DNA of 64,000 nucleotides from Maritimibacter sp. Lineage in GTDB: Bacteria; Pseudomonadota; Alphaproteobacteria; Rhodobacterales; Rhodobacteraceae. The stretch is taken from the NCBI GenBank assembly GCA_002695005.1, contig NZNT01000015.1:389047-453046 (forward strand), in the 5' to 3' direction. Both the position numbers and the translations under genes were made by a program. Under the pieces are notes generated by a model that saw only the letters and a list, made by a program, of their open reading frames with translations, ran no database searches and was not told the DNA's origin. Shown here one piece after another: positions 47,821 to 59,259 of the stretch (the stretch's first letter is position 1; each line of letters begins with the position of its first letter).

Positions 47821-48378
47821 ATGAAAGTCGAAACATTCATGGTTAGTGATCAGGCCGTGGTCGAGACCGACCGCTTCGTCCTGCGTCCGCCCAAGTCGTC
47901 CGATGTCGGGATGCTCGCGCATTACTCGGGCGACCGGCGCGTGGCCGAGGAAACCCGCTCGATCCCGCATCCGCTGCCGCCCGGCGTGACGGAAGCCTTC
48001 GTCACCCGCGCGATGCAGTCCGACCGGACCGAGGATGTCTGGATCATGGACGGCTCTAGCGTTGAGGGCGGCGACCGGGGGCACGAGGTGCTTGGCGTCA
48101 TCAGCCTGACCCGCATGGACCGCAACCAGACGCAGCTTGGCTACTGGGTCGCGCCGCCGTTCTGGAACACCGGGCTGGCATCCGAGGCGGTGCAGGCGCT
48201 GGTCGCATCGAATCCACTGGATAACGATACGATTTTTGCCGAGGTATTTCAGGACAACCCGGCCTCGGCGCGGGTTCTTACCAACGCGGGCTTCGCCTAT
48301 GTGGGCGACAGCGAGGCGTTCTGCCTGGCCCGCAACGCCAACGTCCGCACCTGGACCTACTGCCGGAAGATGCGCTGA
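47821..48378 (+). CDS. GNAT family N-acetyltransferase
   Basis: The 185-residue protein has the RimJ/RimL-like GNAT layout: an N-terminal RFVLRPPKSSDVGMLAHY strand-helix, acetyl-CoA-binding QLGYWVAPPFWNTGLASEAV, and the C-terminal FQDNPASARVLTNAGF. The ATG at 47821 follows GAGGAGGG. A second, related GNAT gene begins 4 bp after the stop, pointing to tandem duplication or a common operon with obgE. Substrate unknown. Confidence 0.85.
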   Translation: MKVETFMVSDQAVVETDRFVLRPPKSSDVGMLAHYSGDRRVAEETRSIPHPLPPGVTEAFVTRAMQSDRTEDVWIMDGSSVEGGDRGHEVLGVISLTRMDRNQTQLGYWVAPPFWNTGLASEAVQALVASNPLDNDTIFAEVFQDNPASARVLTNAGFAYVGDSEAFCLARNANVRTWTYCRKMR

Positions 48379-48382
48379 GGCC

Positions 48383-48913
48383 ATGACCGGCGCGGCGCAG
48401 CCCTTGGGCGCGAGGGATGACCTCGTCACGCCGCGCCTGACGATCCGGCGCCAGACGCTTGCCGATACGGCCGCGCTGCACGCGCTCATGTCCGACTGGG
48501 CGCTCGTGCGCAACACGGGCCGCTGGCCGTATCCGGTGACGCGGGACTTCGTGGCGCAGCGGATCGTCGAGCGCGACACGCAGCCGGGGCTGTACGGCAT
48601 CGCGCGCCGCGAAGGCCGCGTCATCGGCACGGCACAGGCGGCGGACGGCGAGATCGGCTATCTGATCGCGCAGGCAGAATGGGGGCAGGGCTATGCCACC
48701 GAAGCCGCCCGCGCGCTGGTCGCCTATGGATTCGACACGCTGGGCTGGCCCGAAGTGCGTGCCAAGGTCTGGGCGGACAACCCGGCCTCGTCCCGCGTCC
48801 TCATCAAACTCGGCTTTCGCGAGGCGGAGCTCTTCACCGATCACAACATGGCGCGCGGGCAGGACCTGCCGTCGATCCTCTACCTACTGCCAAAGCGCGA
48901 CTGGGAGGGCTAA
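48383..48913 (+). CDS. GNAT family N-acetyltransferase
   Basis: The 176-residue protein follows the same GNAT pattern as its neighbour: LVTPRLTIRRQTLADTAALH, then IGYLIAQAEWGQGYATEAAR and VWADNPASSRVLIKLGF. It starts 4 bp after the previous gene and is followed after 62 bp by obgE. RimJ/RimL-like proteins acetylate ribosomal proteins or other amines; a role related to obgE is speculation. Confidence 0.85.
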   Translation: MTGAAQPLGARDDLVTPRLTIRRQTLADTAALHALMSDWALVRNTGRWPYPVTRDFVAQRIVERDTQPGLYGIARREGRVIGTAQAADGEIGYLIAQAEWGQGYATEAARALVAYGFDTLGWPEVRAKVWADNPASSRVLIKLGFREAELFTDHNMARGQDLPSILYLLPKRDWEG

Positions 48914-48924
48914 GCGGCCCTTGA

Positions 48925-51122
<2,198 letters not shown>

Positions 51123-51265
51123 GCTGAGCGGTCTGCGGGCTTTTCGGTTCGGCACACCGGGAAGAACGGACACCTCATGTGCGCGCTCCGCTGTGGATTG
51201 CGACATCAGGTTTTGACGCGGCCCCGCCTTGGGCGTATCACTCCCGCACCGATCTGGAGGCACCG

Positions 51266-52519
51266 ATGAAAGACGCAGAGAACATCCCCGCGCTGATGCA
51301 GGAGCTGGGCCGCAAGGCCAAGGCCGCCGCTCAGGAGCTGGCCTTTGCGCCATCGGAGGCCAAGCGGCATGCGCTCGAGGCGGCGGCGGACGCGGTCTGG
51401 GCGCGGCGCGAGGAGATCGTCGCGGCCAACGCGAAGGATCTCGACTATGGCCGCGAGAAGGGTCTGACGCCGGCCATGATGGACCGGCTGATGCTGGACG
51501 AAGCGCGAATTCAGGGCATGTGCGACGGGCTGCGCGCCGTGGCGGCGCAGGACGACCCCGTGGGCGCGGTGCTGTCGGAGTGGGACCGGCCGTCGGGCCT
51601 GCATATCAAGCGCGTGCGCACGCCGCTGGGCGTGATCGGCGTGATCTATGAAAGCCGCCCGAACGTGACGGCGGATGCGGGGGCGCTGTGCCTCAAATCC
51701 GGCAATGCCGTGATCCTGCGCGGCGGGTCCGAGAGTTTTCATTCGTCGGGCGCGATTCATGCCTGTCTGGTCGAGGGGCTTGTCGCCGCCAGTCTGCCCG
51801 AAGAGGCGATCCAGCTTGTGCCGACCCGTGACCGCGAAGCGGTGCGCGCGCTTCTGACCATGACCGACTATGTCGACGTGATCGTGCCGCGCGGGGGCAA
51901 AGGCCTCGTCGGTCTCGTGCAGCGCGAGGCGCGGGTGCCGGTCTTCGCCCATCTGGAGGGGATCGTGCATGTCTATATCGACAAGGCCGCCGATCCGCAG
52001 AAGACGATGGACGTGGTCATCAACGCCAAGACCCGGCGCACCGGTATCTGTGGCGCGGCCGAATGCCTGCTCGTTCACCGCGATGCGGTGGAGCTGGGGC
52101 AGACGGTGATCGACGCGCTCATGGAAGCAGGTGTCGAGGTGCGCGCAGGCACGGGGCTGACCGGCACGGTCGCCGCGACCGACGAGGACTGGGGGACCGA
52201 GTACCTCGATTCCATCATCGCGGCGAAGGTGGTGGATGACCTCGACGCCGCGATCGACCATATCCGCACCTATTCCTCGGCCCATACCGACGCGATCCTA
52301 ACCGAGGACGATGCGGCGGCGGCCCGCTTTTTCGAGCGTATCGACAGCGCGATCCTGATGCGCAATGCCTCGACCCAGTTCGCCGATGGCGGGGAGTTCG
52401 GGATGGGGGCAGAGATCGGGATCGCCACCGGCAAGATGCATGCGCGCGGGCCGGTGGGGGCGGAGCAACTGACGTCGTTCAAGTACATCGTCGAAGGCGA
52501 CGGCACGACCCGGCCCTGA
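51266..52519 (+). CDS. proA: Gamma-glutamyl phosphate reductase
   Basis: ProA reduces glutamyl phosphate to glutamate semialdehyde in proline synthesis. The 417-residue protein has aldehyde-dehydrogenase-like motifs: [27 protein letters not shown], and the catalytic Cys in [13 protein letters not shown]. The ATG at 51266 follows GGAGG. It is separated from proB by 143 bp, so it may have its own promoter. Confidence 0.96.
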   Translation: MKDAENIPALMQELGRKAKAAAQELAFAPSEAKRHALEAAADAVWARREEIVAANAKDLDYGREKGLTPAMMDRLMLDEARIQGMCDGLRAVAAQDDPVGAVLSEWDRPSGLHIKRVRTPLGVIGVIYESRPNVTADAGALCLKSGNAVILRGGSESFHSSGAIHACLVEGLVAASLPEEAIQLVPTRDREAVRALLTMTDYVDVIVPRGGKGLVGLVQREARVPVFAHLEGIVHVYIDKAADPQKTMDVVINAKTRRTGICGAAECLLVHRDAVELGQTVIDALMEAGVEVRAGTGLTGTVAATDEDWGTEYLDSIIAAKVVDDLDAAIDHIRTYSSAHTDAILTEDDAAAARFFERIDSAILMRNASTQFADGGEFGMGAEIGIATGKMHARGPVGAEQLTSFKYIVEGDGTTRP

Positions 52520-52596
52520 GCGTTGCGACATGGTGCGCGCTGACGCGCGCGCAGGTCTTGCGCCGTCCTGCGCTGACGCGCAGGTCGTCGCGGCAG

Positions 52597-52650
52597 GCGG
52601 AGGGGCGCTGCCCCTCCGCACCTCCCCGAGGTATTTGAGGACCGAAGAAG
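52597..52650 (+). repeat. Dispersed intergenic repeat, copy E
   Basis: GGAGGGGCGCTGCCCCTCC (a palindrome) is followed by GCACCTCCCCGAGGTATTTG and AGGACCGAAGAAG. It lies in the convergent gap between proA and chpT and directly abuts the chpT stop codon. Confidence 0.65.
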
Positions 52651-52651
52651 A

Positions 52652-53239
52652 TCAGACCCGGATTGTGATCTGCGTCTCGTCCAGGTCGACCGTGAGCCTG
52701 CGGCCCTGTGCGAGGGCTTCGGTCGGCAGGAGGGCAAACTGGATGCGGGCCGGGGCGACGGGATCGGCGGCCGGCGCGGACAAGAGCGACCAGAGCTCGG
52801 GTTCCACGCGCAGGCGCTCGGCCGTGCCGGTGATGGTGAGGTCGTCGCCCGCCTGCGTCACGGTGACCGTTCCGCCGTAGGGCATCGCGGCATCGAGGCA
52901 GTTCACGGCGAGGAGCACGCGTTTCGCGTCACGCCGGGGCAGGTCGCCCGGAACCCGCCAGTCCACCTGCGCCTTGCGTTCGCTGCCTGCGAGTGCCTCG
53001 GCGATGTCACCTGCGCGTACAAGCGCGCCGGGCTCTGCCGCGCCGAAGGCGATGCGGAAGAACCGGATGCGGCCCTGGGCATTGGCAAGGCTCTCATGGA
53101 TCAGGGCCATTTCGGGGGTTTCCCCGGCCCCGGTGAGCGTCATAAGCTCGATCCCGTTGCCGATGGCCCCGAGGGGGCTGGCGAGATCGTGGCAGATCCG
53201 CGATCCGATGAGCGCGACCAGGTCGTCCTTGTCCGACAT
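52652..53239 (-). CDS. chpT: Histidine phosphotransferase ChpT
   Basis: ChpT passes phosphate from the CckA hybrid kinase to CtrA and CpdR. In Rhodobacter capsulatus the pathway is needed for GTA production and motility. The 195-residue protein has the phosphorylated His in SRICHDLASPLGAIGNGIEL (His17) within a helical hairpin, then a degenerate kinase-like C-terminal domain (LLAVNCLDAAMPYGGTVTV). The ATG at 53239 fixes the usual N-terminus. It is divergent from a DUF3553 gene with 30 bp between the starts. Confidence 0.88.
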   Translation of the reverse strand: MSDKDDLVALIGSRICHDLASPLGAIGNGIELMTLTGAGETPEMALIHESLANAQGRIRFFRIAFGAAEPGALVRAGDIAEALAGSERKAQVDWRVPGDLPRRDAKRVLLAVNCLDAAMPYGGTVTVTQAGDDLTITGTAERLRVEPELWSLLSAPAADPVAPARIQFALLPTEALAQGRRLTVDLDETQITIRV

Positions 53240-53269
53240 CAGGCACGACCCCGAAAGGCAGGAACGATC

Positions 53270-53455
53270 ATGGACCCCTTCGCCTCGCTTCTCGAACCCG
53301 GTATGCTCGTGCGGATGCCCAGCCAGCCCCACTGGGGGCTGGGACAGGTGCAGTCCAACATCGGCGGCAAGGTCACGGTGAATTTCGAACATGCGGGCAA
53401 GCAGGTCATCGATGTCTCCCGGGTCGATCTGAGCCCCGTGTTCGACGACGAGTGA
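53270..53455 (+). CDS. DUF3553 small protein
   Basis: The 61-residue protein has the DUF3553 pattern: LLEPGMLVRMPSQPHWGLGQ, then KVTVNFEHAGKQVID. The fold is like an SH3 or the UvrD C-terminal tudor-like domain, suggesting protein or nucleic-acid contact. It is divergent from chpT and common beside it in alphaproteobacteria. The ATG at 53270 follows AGGCAGGAA. Confidence 0.85.
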   Translation: MDPFASLLEPGMLVRMPSQPHWGLGQVQSNIGGKVTVNFEHAGKQVIDVSRVDLSPVFDDE

Positions 53456-53585
53456 CGCGCCTTAGGCGGGACTGACCGGAAGCTATCACAACCAGTGCGC
53501 GAGTCAAACCGGCGGCGCAGGCTGCTGTTGCCAATCGCCGCCACGAACCCTAGAACCCGGTCACAGAACCAGGAGCGCGCCGCCG

Positions 53586-54371
53586 ATGTCCGACAGCAGT
53601 CCCCGCTACGAGCTTCTCATAGCCGAGACAGAGGACGATGTTCGCGACGCTCAACGTTTGCGCTATCAGGTCTTTGTCGAGGAGCTGGGCGGTGACGGGG
53701 TCGATGTGGACCATGAAAACCGGCTCGAGCGCGACGAGTTCGACAGGTATTTCGACCATCTGATCCTTTACGACCGCGCGCGTGCCGAGGGCGATCAGGC
53801 CGTCGGGGCTTACCGCGTCATGCGCGACGATCAGGCGGAGGCGCTGGGGCGTTACTACACCGATTCCGAATACGATCTGACACCGCTCAAGACCTGCGGG
53901 CGCAAGCTGCTCGAGCTCGGGCGGTCCTGCGTGCATCCGGACTACCGGGGGGGCTCGGCGCTTCCGCAGCTCTGGGTCGGGCTGATGAACTATTCGGATG
54001 CGCATGGGATCGACGTGATGTTCGGGGTGGCGAGTTTCCACGGCACCGACCTTGACGCGATCCGGCTACCGCTGGCGCATCTGCATCACAACCATCTTGC
54101 GCCGCCGGAGTTGCGCACGCGGGTGCTGGACGAATTCTATGAGTCCGCGGACCTCATGGATCCGGCCGAGATCGACGAGAAGGCGGCGATGAAGGCGATG
54201 CCGGCGCTCATCAAGGCCTACCTTCGGCTGGGCGGCGTGATCGGGGACGGGGCCTTTGTGGACGCGGCCTTCAACACCACGGATGTCTGCATCATCGTGG
54301 ACATGGCCAAGGTGCCCGCCAAGCAACGCGCGATGTACGAGCGTCTGGCCCGGCGCGAGGCTTCTGCGTGA
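53586..54371 (+). CDS. olsB: Ornithine N-acyltransferase OlsB-like (GNAT/hemolysin-like fold)
   Basis: OlsB links a 3-hydroxy fatty acid from acyl-ACP to ornithine, the first step of ornithine lipid synthesis. The 261-residue protein has RLRYQVFVEELGGDGVDVDH, ELGRSCVHPDYRGG and the MFGVASFHGTDLD segment of the family. It overlaps the acyltransferase olsA by 4 bp (GTGA), which fixes the assignment. Ornithine lipids are phosphate-free membrane lipids; no PhoB box was identified upstream. Confidence 0.9.
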   Translation: MSDSSPRYELLIAETEDDVRDAQRLRYQVFVEELGGDGVDVDHENRLERDEFDRYFDHLILYDRARAEGDQAVGAYRVMRDDQAEALGRYYTDSEYDLTPLKTCGRKLLELGRSCVHPDYRGGSALPQLWVGLMNYSDAHGIDVMFGVASFHGTDLDAIRLPLAHLHHNHLAPPELRTRVLDEFYESADLMDPAEIDEKAAMKAMPALIKAYLRLGGVIGDGAFVDAAFNTTDVCIIVDMAKVPAKQRAMYERLARREASA

Positions 54372-55198
54372 GCGACACCTGGGACGACGTGGCCCCCAAG
54401 CCGGACCTGTCGGTCGGGCCGCTGGGCTGGGTCATTGCCGTGGTGCGGGGTGTTCCGGTGATCCTTGTTCTGCTCGTGGGCCTTTTGCTCACCGCGCTCG
54501 TGCGCCCGTTCGAGCGGCTCGTCGCGGGTGAGGGGCGGCCGGTCACGCCCACGATCACGCGGGCCGTGTGCCTGTCGGTTCTGGCGCTGATGGGGCTTGG
54601 CCTGACCGTGCGCGGCACGCCGATGCGGGGGCCGGGGGCGGTGGTGGCCAACCATTCCTCATGGCTCGATATCTTTGCGCTCAACGCGCCGAAGCGGATC
54701 TATTTCGTATCCAAGGCCGAGGTGGCGGACTGGCCCGGTATCTCGCTGCTGGCCAAGGCGACCGGGACGGTGTTCATCCGGCGCGACCGGCGCGAGGCGC
54801 GCGGGCAGGTCGAAGTGTTTCGCAGGCGTCTGGCGCTGGGTCACCGGCTTTTGTTCTTTCCCGAGGGTACGTCGACGGACAGCCGCCGCGTGCTCACCTT
54901 CAAGACGACGCTTTTCGCGGCCTTTTTCGACGATGCGCTGCGCGAGACGATGCGGGTTCAGCCGGTGAGCGTGGTCTATCATGCGCCGCGCGGGCGCGAT
55001 GCGCGGTTTTACGGCTGGTGGGGGGACATGGACCTTGGCCCCCATCTGCTTGCAGTGCTGGGCACCTTTCCGCAGGGGCGGGTGGAACTGACCTATCACG
55101 ACCCGGTGCGGGTGGCGGATTTCGCCAACCGCAAGACGCTCGCCGCCCATTGCGAGGCGGCGGTGCGTGGTCCGGTGCTGGAGTCTCTCGCGGGTTAG
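54368..55198 (+). CDS. olsA: Lyso-ornithine lipid acyltransferase OlsA-like (PlsC family)
   Basis: OlsA adds the second acyl chain to lyso-ornithine lipid. The 276-residue protein has N-terminal membrane helices (about residues 18-45 and 63-80), then the acyltransferase motifs NHSSWLDI (HX4D) and LLFFPEGTSTD (block III), with FIRRDRREAR between. The start is GTG at 54368, overlapping the olsB stop. It is convergent with the thiE-like gene, with a 4-bp overlap. Confidence 0.9.
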   Translation: MSDTWDDVAPKPDLSVGPLGWVIAVVRGVPVILVLLVGLLLTALVRPFERLVAGEGRPVTPTITRAVCLSVLALMGLGLTVRGTPMRGPGAVVANHSSWLDIFALNAPKRIYFVSKAEVADWPGISLLAKATGTVFIRRDRREARGQVEVFRRRLALGHRLLFFPEGTSTDSRRVLTFKTTLFAAFFDDALRETMRVQPVSVVYHAPRGRDARFYGWWGDMDLGPHLLAVLGTFPQGRVELTYHDPVRVADFANRKTLAAHCEAAVRGPVLESLAG

Positions 55199-55815
55199 TG
55201 GCGTGCGGCGGCCAGTGCGGTGAGCGCGGCCACCGGATCTTCGGCGGTCCAGATCTCCTCGCCCAGCGAGAAGAAATCGGTGACCGGGGAGAAGTCGCGC
55301 ACGACCGCTTCGGTCAGCGCCCCTTCGGCCACCACCGGCACTTCGATCATCTGCGACCACCAGTCGAAAAGCTCGCGTTCGGCGGCGGTGCCGTCGCCCA
55401 GACCGGTCGTTCCCACCGGCCCGAAGCTGACGTAATCGGCGCCCTGTTCGCCCGCCGTGAGCCCGTCATGGCGCGACGCGGCGCAGAAGGCGCCGACGAT
55501 GGCATCCTTGCCCAGATCCTTGCGCGTCTTGCGAACATGGCGCGCGCCATCGGTGAAATGCACGCCGTCGAGGCCGAGGCGTTCGACCATCAGCACATGA
55601 TCGGTGATGACGAAGGCCACGTCGCGGGCGTGCGCCACCTCGCGGCAGGCATCCGCCGCGCGCGCGATCGCATCCTCGTCGCGTGTGGCGAGTTCCAGCC
55701 GGAGACAGGCGATCTCGACGGCGTCGAGCGTGCGCGCGAGTTGGTCGGGGAAGGTCGAGAGCTCCACCTGCGGCGGGGTCACGAGATAAAGCTGGGGCAG
55801 GTCGGTATCGGCCAT
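55195..55815 (-). CDS. Thiamine phosphate synthase-like protein
   Basis: The 206-residue protein has the TIM-barrel pattern of ThiE/TenI: LPQLYLVTPPQVEL at the start, VAFVITDHVLMVERLGLDGVH in the middle, and DYVSFGPVGTTGLG (phosphate-binding) later. ThiE joins the thiazole and pyrimidine moieties. The HKRLRLHL-type Gly-rich features are partly altered and no other thi gene or TPP riboswitch is visible nearby, so TenI-like or divergent function is possible. Confidence 0.75.
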   Translation of the reverse strand: MADTDLPQLYLVTPPQVELSTFPDQLARTLDAVEIACLRLELATRDEDAIARAADACREVAHARDVAFVITDHVLMVERLGLDGVHFTDGARHVRKTRKDLGKDAIVGAFCAASRHDGLTAGEQGADYVSFGPVGTTGLGDGTAAERELFDWWSQMIEVPVVAEGALTEAVVRDFSPVTDFFSLGEEIWTAEDPVAALTALAAARH

Positions 55816-55868
55816 GTGGCGTCCTCGGTTGCGAGTCGCGGTGTTCTACAAGCGTTTGGCGCGAAAGG

Positions 55869-56207
55869 CTACTTCGGTGGCAGGGTCGCAATGAAGCTCA
55901 GGGCCATGTCGAGCAGCTTCGTGCGCAACAGGTCGTCGGCCAGCCCGTCGCTGCTAATGGATACGAAGCCACCCATCGTGCGCGCGCCCATGACCATCGG
56001 GGTCACGCCGTCGAGGGCGAGGGCGGCCGGGGCGTTTTCCTTGCCCACGCGAAACAGCGCGCCGCCTTCGGACGCGCGGCGCACGCCGCCGATCATGTGA
56101 CCGTTCTGAAAGAAGCACAGGCCGCCGAACATCGCCTGTTCGCTCAGGCCCGCGAGCCCGCCAAGGTCGGTGCGCAGGATTTCCGCCTCGCCGTCGTCAT
56201 ACGCCAT
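55869..56207 (-). CDS. TfoX N-terminal domain protein
   Basis: The 112-residue protein matches the TfoX/Sxy N-terminal domain: LAGLSEQAMFGGLCFFQNGHM and ALFRVGKENAPAAL. TfoX proteins regulate competence in gammaproteobacteria; stand-alone N-terminal domain proteins are common elsewhere and of unknown role. The ATG at 56207 follows GGAGGG. It is divergent from trmJ, with 46 bp between starts. Confidence 0.85.
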   Translation of the reverse strand: MAYDDGEAEILRTDLGGLAGLSEQAMFGGLCFFQNGHMIGGVRRASEGGALFRVGKENAPAALALDGVTPMVMGARTMGGFVSISSDGLADDLLRTKLLDMALSFIATLPPK

Positions 56208-56253
56208 CCGACCCTCCTTGCCCGCCTCGCGCGCACAGCGTAACACGGCCGCC

Positions 56254-57003
56254 ATGAGCGACGAAGGTGAAACAGGACCGCAGCCGGTCTTCGTATTGGT
56301 GCGCCCGCAGATGGGCGAGAACATCGGCGCCGCCGCGCGCGCGATGCTGAATTTCGGGCTGGAGCGGATGCGGATCGTGGCCCCGCGCGATGGCTGGCCG
56401 AACCCGAAAGCGGTGGCGATGGCCTCGGGCGCGGGGCGGGTGCTGGACGCGGCGAGGGTGCATGACGACCTCGCGGGCGCTCTGGCCGATTGCGATTACG
56501 TCTATGCCACCACGGCGCGGGCGCGCGAGCTTGCCAAGCCGGTGCGCACGCCGGAGCGGGCGATGGAAGAGGCGCGCGCGATGCGGGCGGAGGGCAAGAA
56601 GGTCGCGGTGCTCTTCGGCCCGGAACGCGCCGGGCTAGAGAACGAGGATGTGAGCCGGGCCAACGCGATCATCACGGTCCCGGTCAATCCGGAGTTCGCC
56701 TCGCTGAACCTTGGCCAGTCCGTGCTGCTCACCGCCTATGAATACGGCCGCCAGACGATCGAGGCGGCGCCGGAGGTGGTCAATCTCGCCAAGACCGATT
56801 TTGCCACCCATGCCGAGGTCGAGGCGCTGGCCAACCACTATGAACAGCGGCTGGACGAGGTGGGCTACTTCTTTCCCGAGACGAAGGCGGCGGGGATGAA
56901 GGTGGTGCTGCGCAACGCCTGGACGCGTCTGCCGCTCACCCGGGCGGATGTGCAGATGTTTCACGGGATGATCCGGCAGATCTTCCGCAAGCTGGGCGAC
57001 TGA
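56254..57003 (+). CDS. trmJ: tRNA 2'-O-methyltransferase TrmJ-like (SPOUT)
   Basis: TrmJ methylates the ribose of position 32 of several tRNAs. The 249-residue SPOUT protein has VFVLVRPQMGENIGAAARAM, VAVLFGPERAGLENEDV and the knot segment VPVNPEFASLNLGQSV that binds SAM. A C-terminal helical part of about 80 residues matches TrmJ rather than shorter TrmL. The ATG at 56254 is the start used; the protein begins MSDEGETGPQ. Confidence 0.9.
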   Translation: MSDEGETGPQPVFVLVRPQMGENIGAAARAMLNFGLERMRIVAPRDGWPNPKAVAMASGAGRVLDAARVHDDLAGALADCDYVYATTARARELAKPVRTPERAMEEARAMRAEGKKVAVLFGPERAGLENEDVSRANAIITVPVNPEFASLNLGQSVLLTAYEYGRQTIEAAPEVVNLAKTDFATHAEVEALANHYEQRLDEVGYFFPETKAAGMKVVLRNAWTRLPLTRADVQMFHGMIRQIFRKLGD

Positions 57004-57012
57004 CGCCCCGTC

Positions 57013-57093
57013 TTTCCGGTCCGAAATATCCCGGGGGTGCGGGGGCAGAGCCCCCGCTTGATCGTGGGGTGCGGGGGCAGAGCCCCCGCCCTG
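57013..57093 (-). repeat. Dispersed intergenic repeat, copy F, with doubled palindrome
   Basis: GGTGCGGGGGCAGAGCCCCC occurs twice, at 57036 and 57068, 32 bp apart. On the minus strand the first is followed by CACCCCCGGGATATTTCGG and ACCGGAAAGACG, matching the family tail. It lies in the convergent gap between trmJ and dsbB. Confidence 0.7.
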
Positions 57094-57122
57094 GTCGGAC
57101 CGGGCGCAGGCCCGGTTCGATG

Positions 57123-57587
57123 TCAGGCCGGACGCCGCGCCGCGATGACCCAGACCACGGCAAGACCGAGCGAGATCAGCGCGTTCAGATTGGCCATCGT
57201 CACGCCCAGCAGTTCCCACGGGATTTCATCGCAGCGCACGAGGGGCGCCGACATGATCTGGTTCATCAGGTCTTCAGCGGACAACCCGGCGGTGGGCCCG
57301 CCCGTGCAGCTTGCCGGACCTTCCCACAGCCCGCGCTCGACGCCCGAGTGAAAGATCCCGATCCCCCCGGTGGTGGCCGCAGCAAGCGCGCCGAACCAGC
57401 ACAGCCAGCGCCGCCCGAGGGCGAGGGCGAGCGCACCGATGACGATGGCAACGGCATGGGGATAGCGCTGCCAGTAGCACATCTTGCAGGGCGCGTAGCC
57501 GAGCGCCTGAAAGATGAAGGCACCGCCAAGCAGGGCGATCGAGCCCACGGTCGCGATGAGCGCGTAGTGTTTCCAGGTCAGGGTCAT
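57123..57587 (-). CDS. dsbB: Disulfide bond formation protein DsbB
   Basis: DsbB reoxidises DsbA and passes electrons to quinones in the inner membrane. The 154-residue protein has four membrane helices, the first periplasmic pair in YAPCKMCYWQRYPH, and the second cysteines in ASCTGGP and VRCDEIPW. Its start overlaps the stop of the upstream membrane-protein gene by 4 bp. The length is slightly short but complete. Confidence 0.92.
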   Translation of the reverse strand: MTLTWKHYALIATVGSIALLGGAFIFQALGYAPCKMCYWQRYPHAVAIVIGALALALGRRWLCWFGALAAATTGGIGIFHSGVERGLWEGPASCTGGPTAGLSAEDLMNQIMSAPLVRCDEIPWELLGVTMANLNALISLGLAVVWVIAARRPA

Positions 57588-58162
57588 AGGTATCTCACCA
57601 CATAAAAACCGCCGATCAGCAGCACGACCAGAAGCGTGAACATCAGGGTCAGGCGCTTCTCGATGAAGTCGCGGATCGGCTCGCCGAATTTCCAAAGCAG
57701 GCCCGCGACCACGAAGAAGCGCAGCCCCCGGGCAATCACCGACGCGATCATGAAGACGCCGAAGTTAAGCCCGGTGGAGCCCGACAGAATCGTGATGACC
57801 TTGTAGGGGAAGGGCGTCACGCCCGCGATCAGCACCATCCACGCGCCCCATTCGTTATAGCGCACGGCGAATTCGTCGAAATAGGCGTCCTTGCCATAGA
57901 ACTCGAGTACCGGGCGGCCCACCGACTCGAACAGGCCCCAGCCGATGTAGTAGCCCGCGACTCCGCCCGCGACAGAGGACACAAGCGCGACGCCGGCGAT
58001 CAGGAAGGCCCGGCGCGGGGCGGCGATGATCATCGGGATCATCAGGATATCGGGCGGAATCGGAAAGACCGAGCTTTCGAGGAAGGCCACCAGAGCCAGC
58101 CCCCAAAGCGCGTAAGGCGATTGCGCAAGACCAATGGTCCAGTCGTAAAGTCGTCTCAACAT
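57584..58162 (-). CDS. DedA/YqaA (VTT domain) family membrane protein
   Basis: The 192-residue protein has the SNARE-associated/VTT pattern: AFLESSVFPIPPDILMIPM, GYYIGWGLFESVG, and GVTPFPYKVITILSGS with the Pro-rich re-entrant segment. YqaA-like members are inner-membrane proteins; DedA relatives act as lipid flippases. It precedes dsbB with a 4-bp overlap. The ATG at 58162 starts MLRRLYDWT, and an upstream in-frame ATG would add 29 residues. Confidence 0.87.
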   Translation of the reverse strand: MLRRLYDWTIGLAQSPYALWGLALVAFLESSVFPIPPDILMIPMIIAAPRRAFLIAGVALVSSVAGGVAGYYIGWGLFESVGRPVLEFYGKDAYFDEFAVRYNEWGAWMVLIAGVTPFPYKVITILSGSTGLNFGVFMIASVIARGLRFFVVAGLLWKFGEPIRDFIEKRLTLMFTLLVVLLIGGFYVVRYL

Positions 58163-58331
58163 GCCCGGCCCCTTTTTGCCGAACACAAGCACCCAAAACC
58201 GGGCGGGGGTCAAGCAGATCGGGGCGCTTTGCGGTGTCGCGCGTGTCACCGGCGCGTGAGGGCCGCGCAGTGCGCAGGCGCGTTCGTGCGCCGTTGACGG
58301 AGACGCCCCGCGCGGCTAGACGGTGCCCCGT

Positions 58332-58417
58332 GCCCGAGTGGCGGAATGGTAGACGCAGGGGATTCAAAATCCCCCGGTAGCAATATCGTGTCGGTTCGAG
58401 TCCGACCTCGGGCACCA
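58332..58417 (+). tRNA. tRNA-Leu(CAA)
   Basis: The 86-base gene has acceptor GCCCGAG pairing with CTCGGGC (58407-58413), discriminator A and encoded CCA. The anticodon arm GGGGA-TTCAAAA-TCCCC presents CAA for UUG codons. The long variable arm and GGTTCGAGTCC T-arm are present. Confidence 0.96.
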
Positions 58418-58741
58418 CTTTTCTCTCCATCGCGACCCGACGGTCGATTGTTCACGCATGCGCATGGGTCTGGCCGAACCGCCCGGATGGTTGTGCTGAA
58501 CGGGCCAACCGACTCAAATCCCTGCGGTTGATTCGGGTTTTTTTAAGGTCCTGATTTCCCCGATCCGCATTTATTCTGCGGATTCGGTGGGATTGACGCC
58601 GAAATGAGAACGTTAACCAAGTCAGGCACTTGGTTGATCGACGGTCGCTCCACAGCGCGACAACTCATCGGGCGCTGAATTCTACTGTTGTCGTTAGGGA
58701 AACAAAAATCAGCGGGATTTGCGCCCGATTTCGGCGCGATC

Positions 58742-58771
58742 TGGGGATAAGTCAACAATTCCTGTGGATAA
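58742..58771. promoter_or_regulatory. Pair of DnaA-box-like 9-mers
   Basis: TGGGGATAA (58742-58750) and TGTGGATAA (58763-58771) are spaced 21 bp apart, two helical turns. The second is an exact DnaA box (TTATCCACA on the other strand) and the first differs at one position. The two could be a DnaA-regulated promoter element. No replication genes are nearby. Confidence 0.35.
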
Positions 58772-59259
58772 CTAGGTGAGACTGCCGGTTTCGCATACCC
58801 GTAATGGTTGTAATTGTTCCGCAATCGGAAACATGGGGGGTATCCTCACCCATGTGCCGCGCGATCTTGGTGATGAAGTATTAACCAATGCGGCGCGCAC
58901 GCCGATGTGATTTCCTGAGAATTCCCTTTTTTGGACACCGGTCCGGGGCTACCTTCAATCTTGCCCAACTGGGGGGCGATGTCTGAAGGCCACGGGGGCG
59001 GCCGCACACGAAACCACGGTTTGCTGTGGGGTAGAGGTGTGTGCCGACTGCTCTGTTGGGTGGTCAGCAAGCAGTGCGGGCGATGCGTGCGGGATCGGGG
59101 GGTTCCACATGAAGCGCCAGGCCTGCCGGGTCCCGAACGGGCCCGCTCTCTCCTCATTCGGCAGGTGTGACCAAGATGTGTGCGGTTATCCCGTGGCTAC
59201 GCGATGTCGCTCGACGCTTGGGTAGGAACGAACGCCTAAGGTGAGGGGACAGACAAGAC

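Noticed and set aside
47821..48913. One GNAT gene split by a frameshift
   Set aside because: Each of the two frames has a full set of GNAT motifs, its own start and normal length, so they are two genes.
58742..58771. Chromosomal replication origin
   Set aside because: Only two DnaA-like boxes occur, with no cluster, no clear unwinding element and no dnaA, dnaN, hemE or parAB nearby.
58543..58824. 93-codon minus-strand ORF
   Set aside because: It lacks a ribosome-binding site and known family and spans the DnaA-like boxes; the Asn/Pro-rich sequence looks random.
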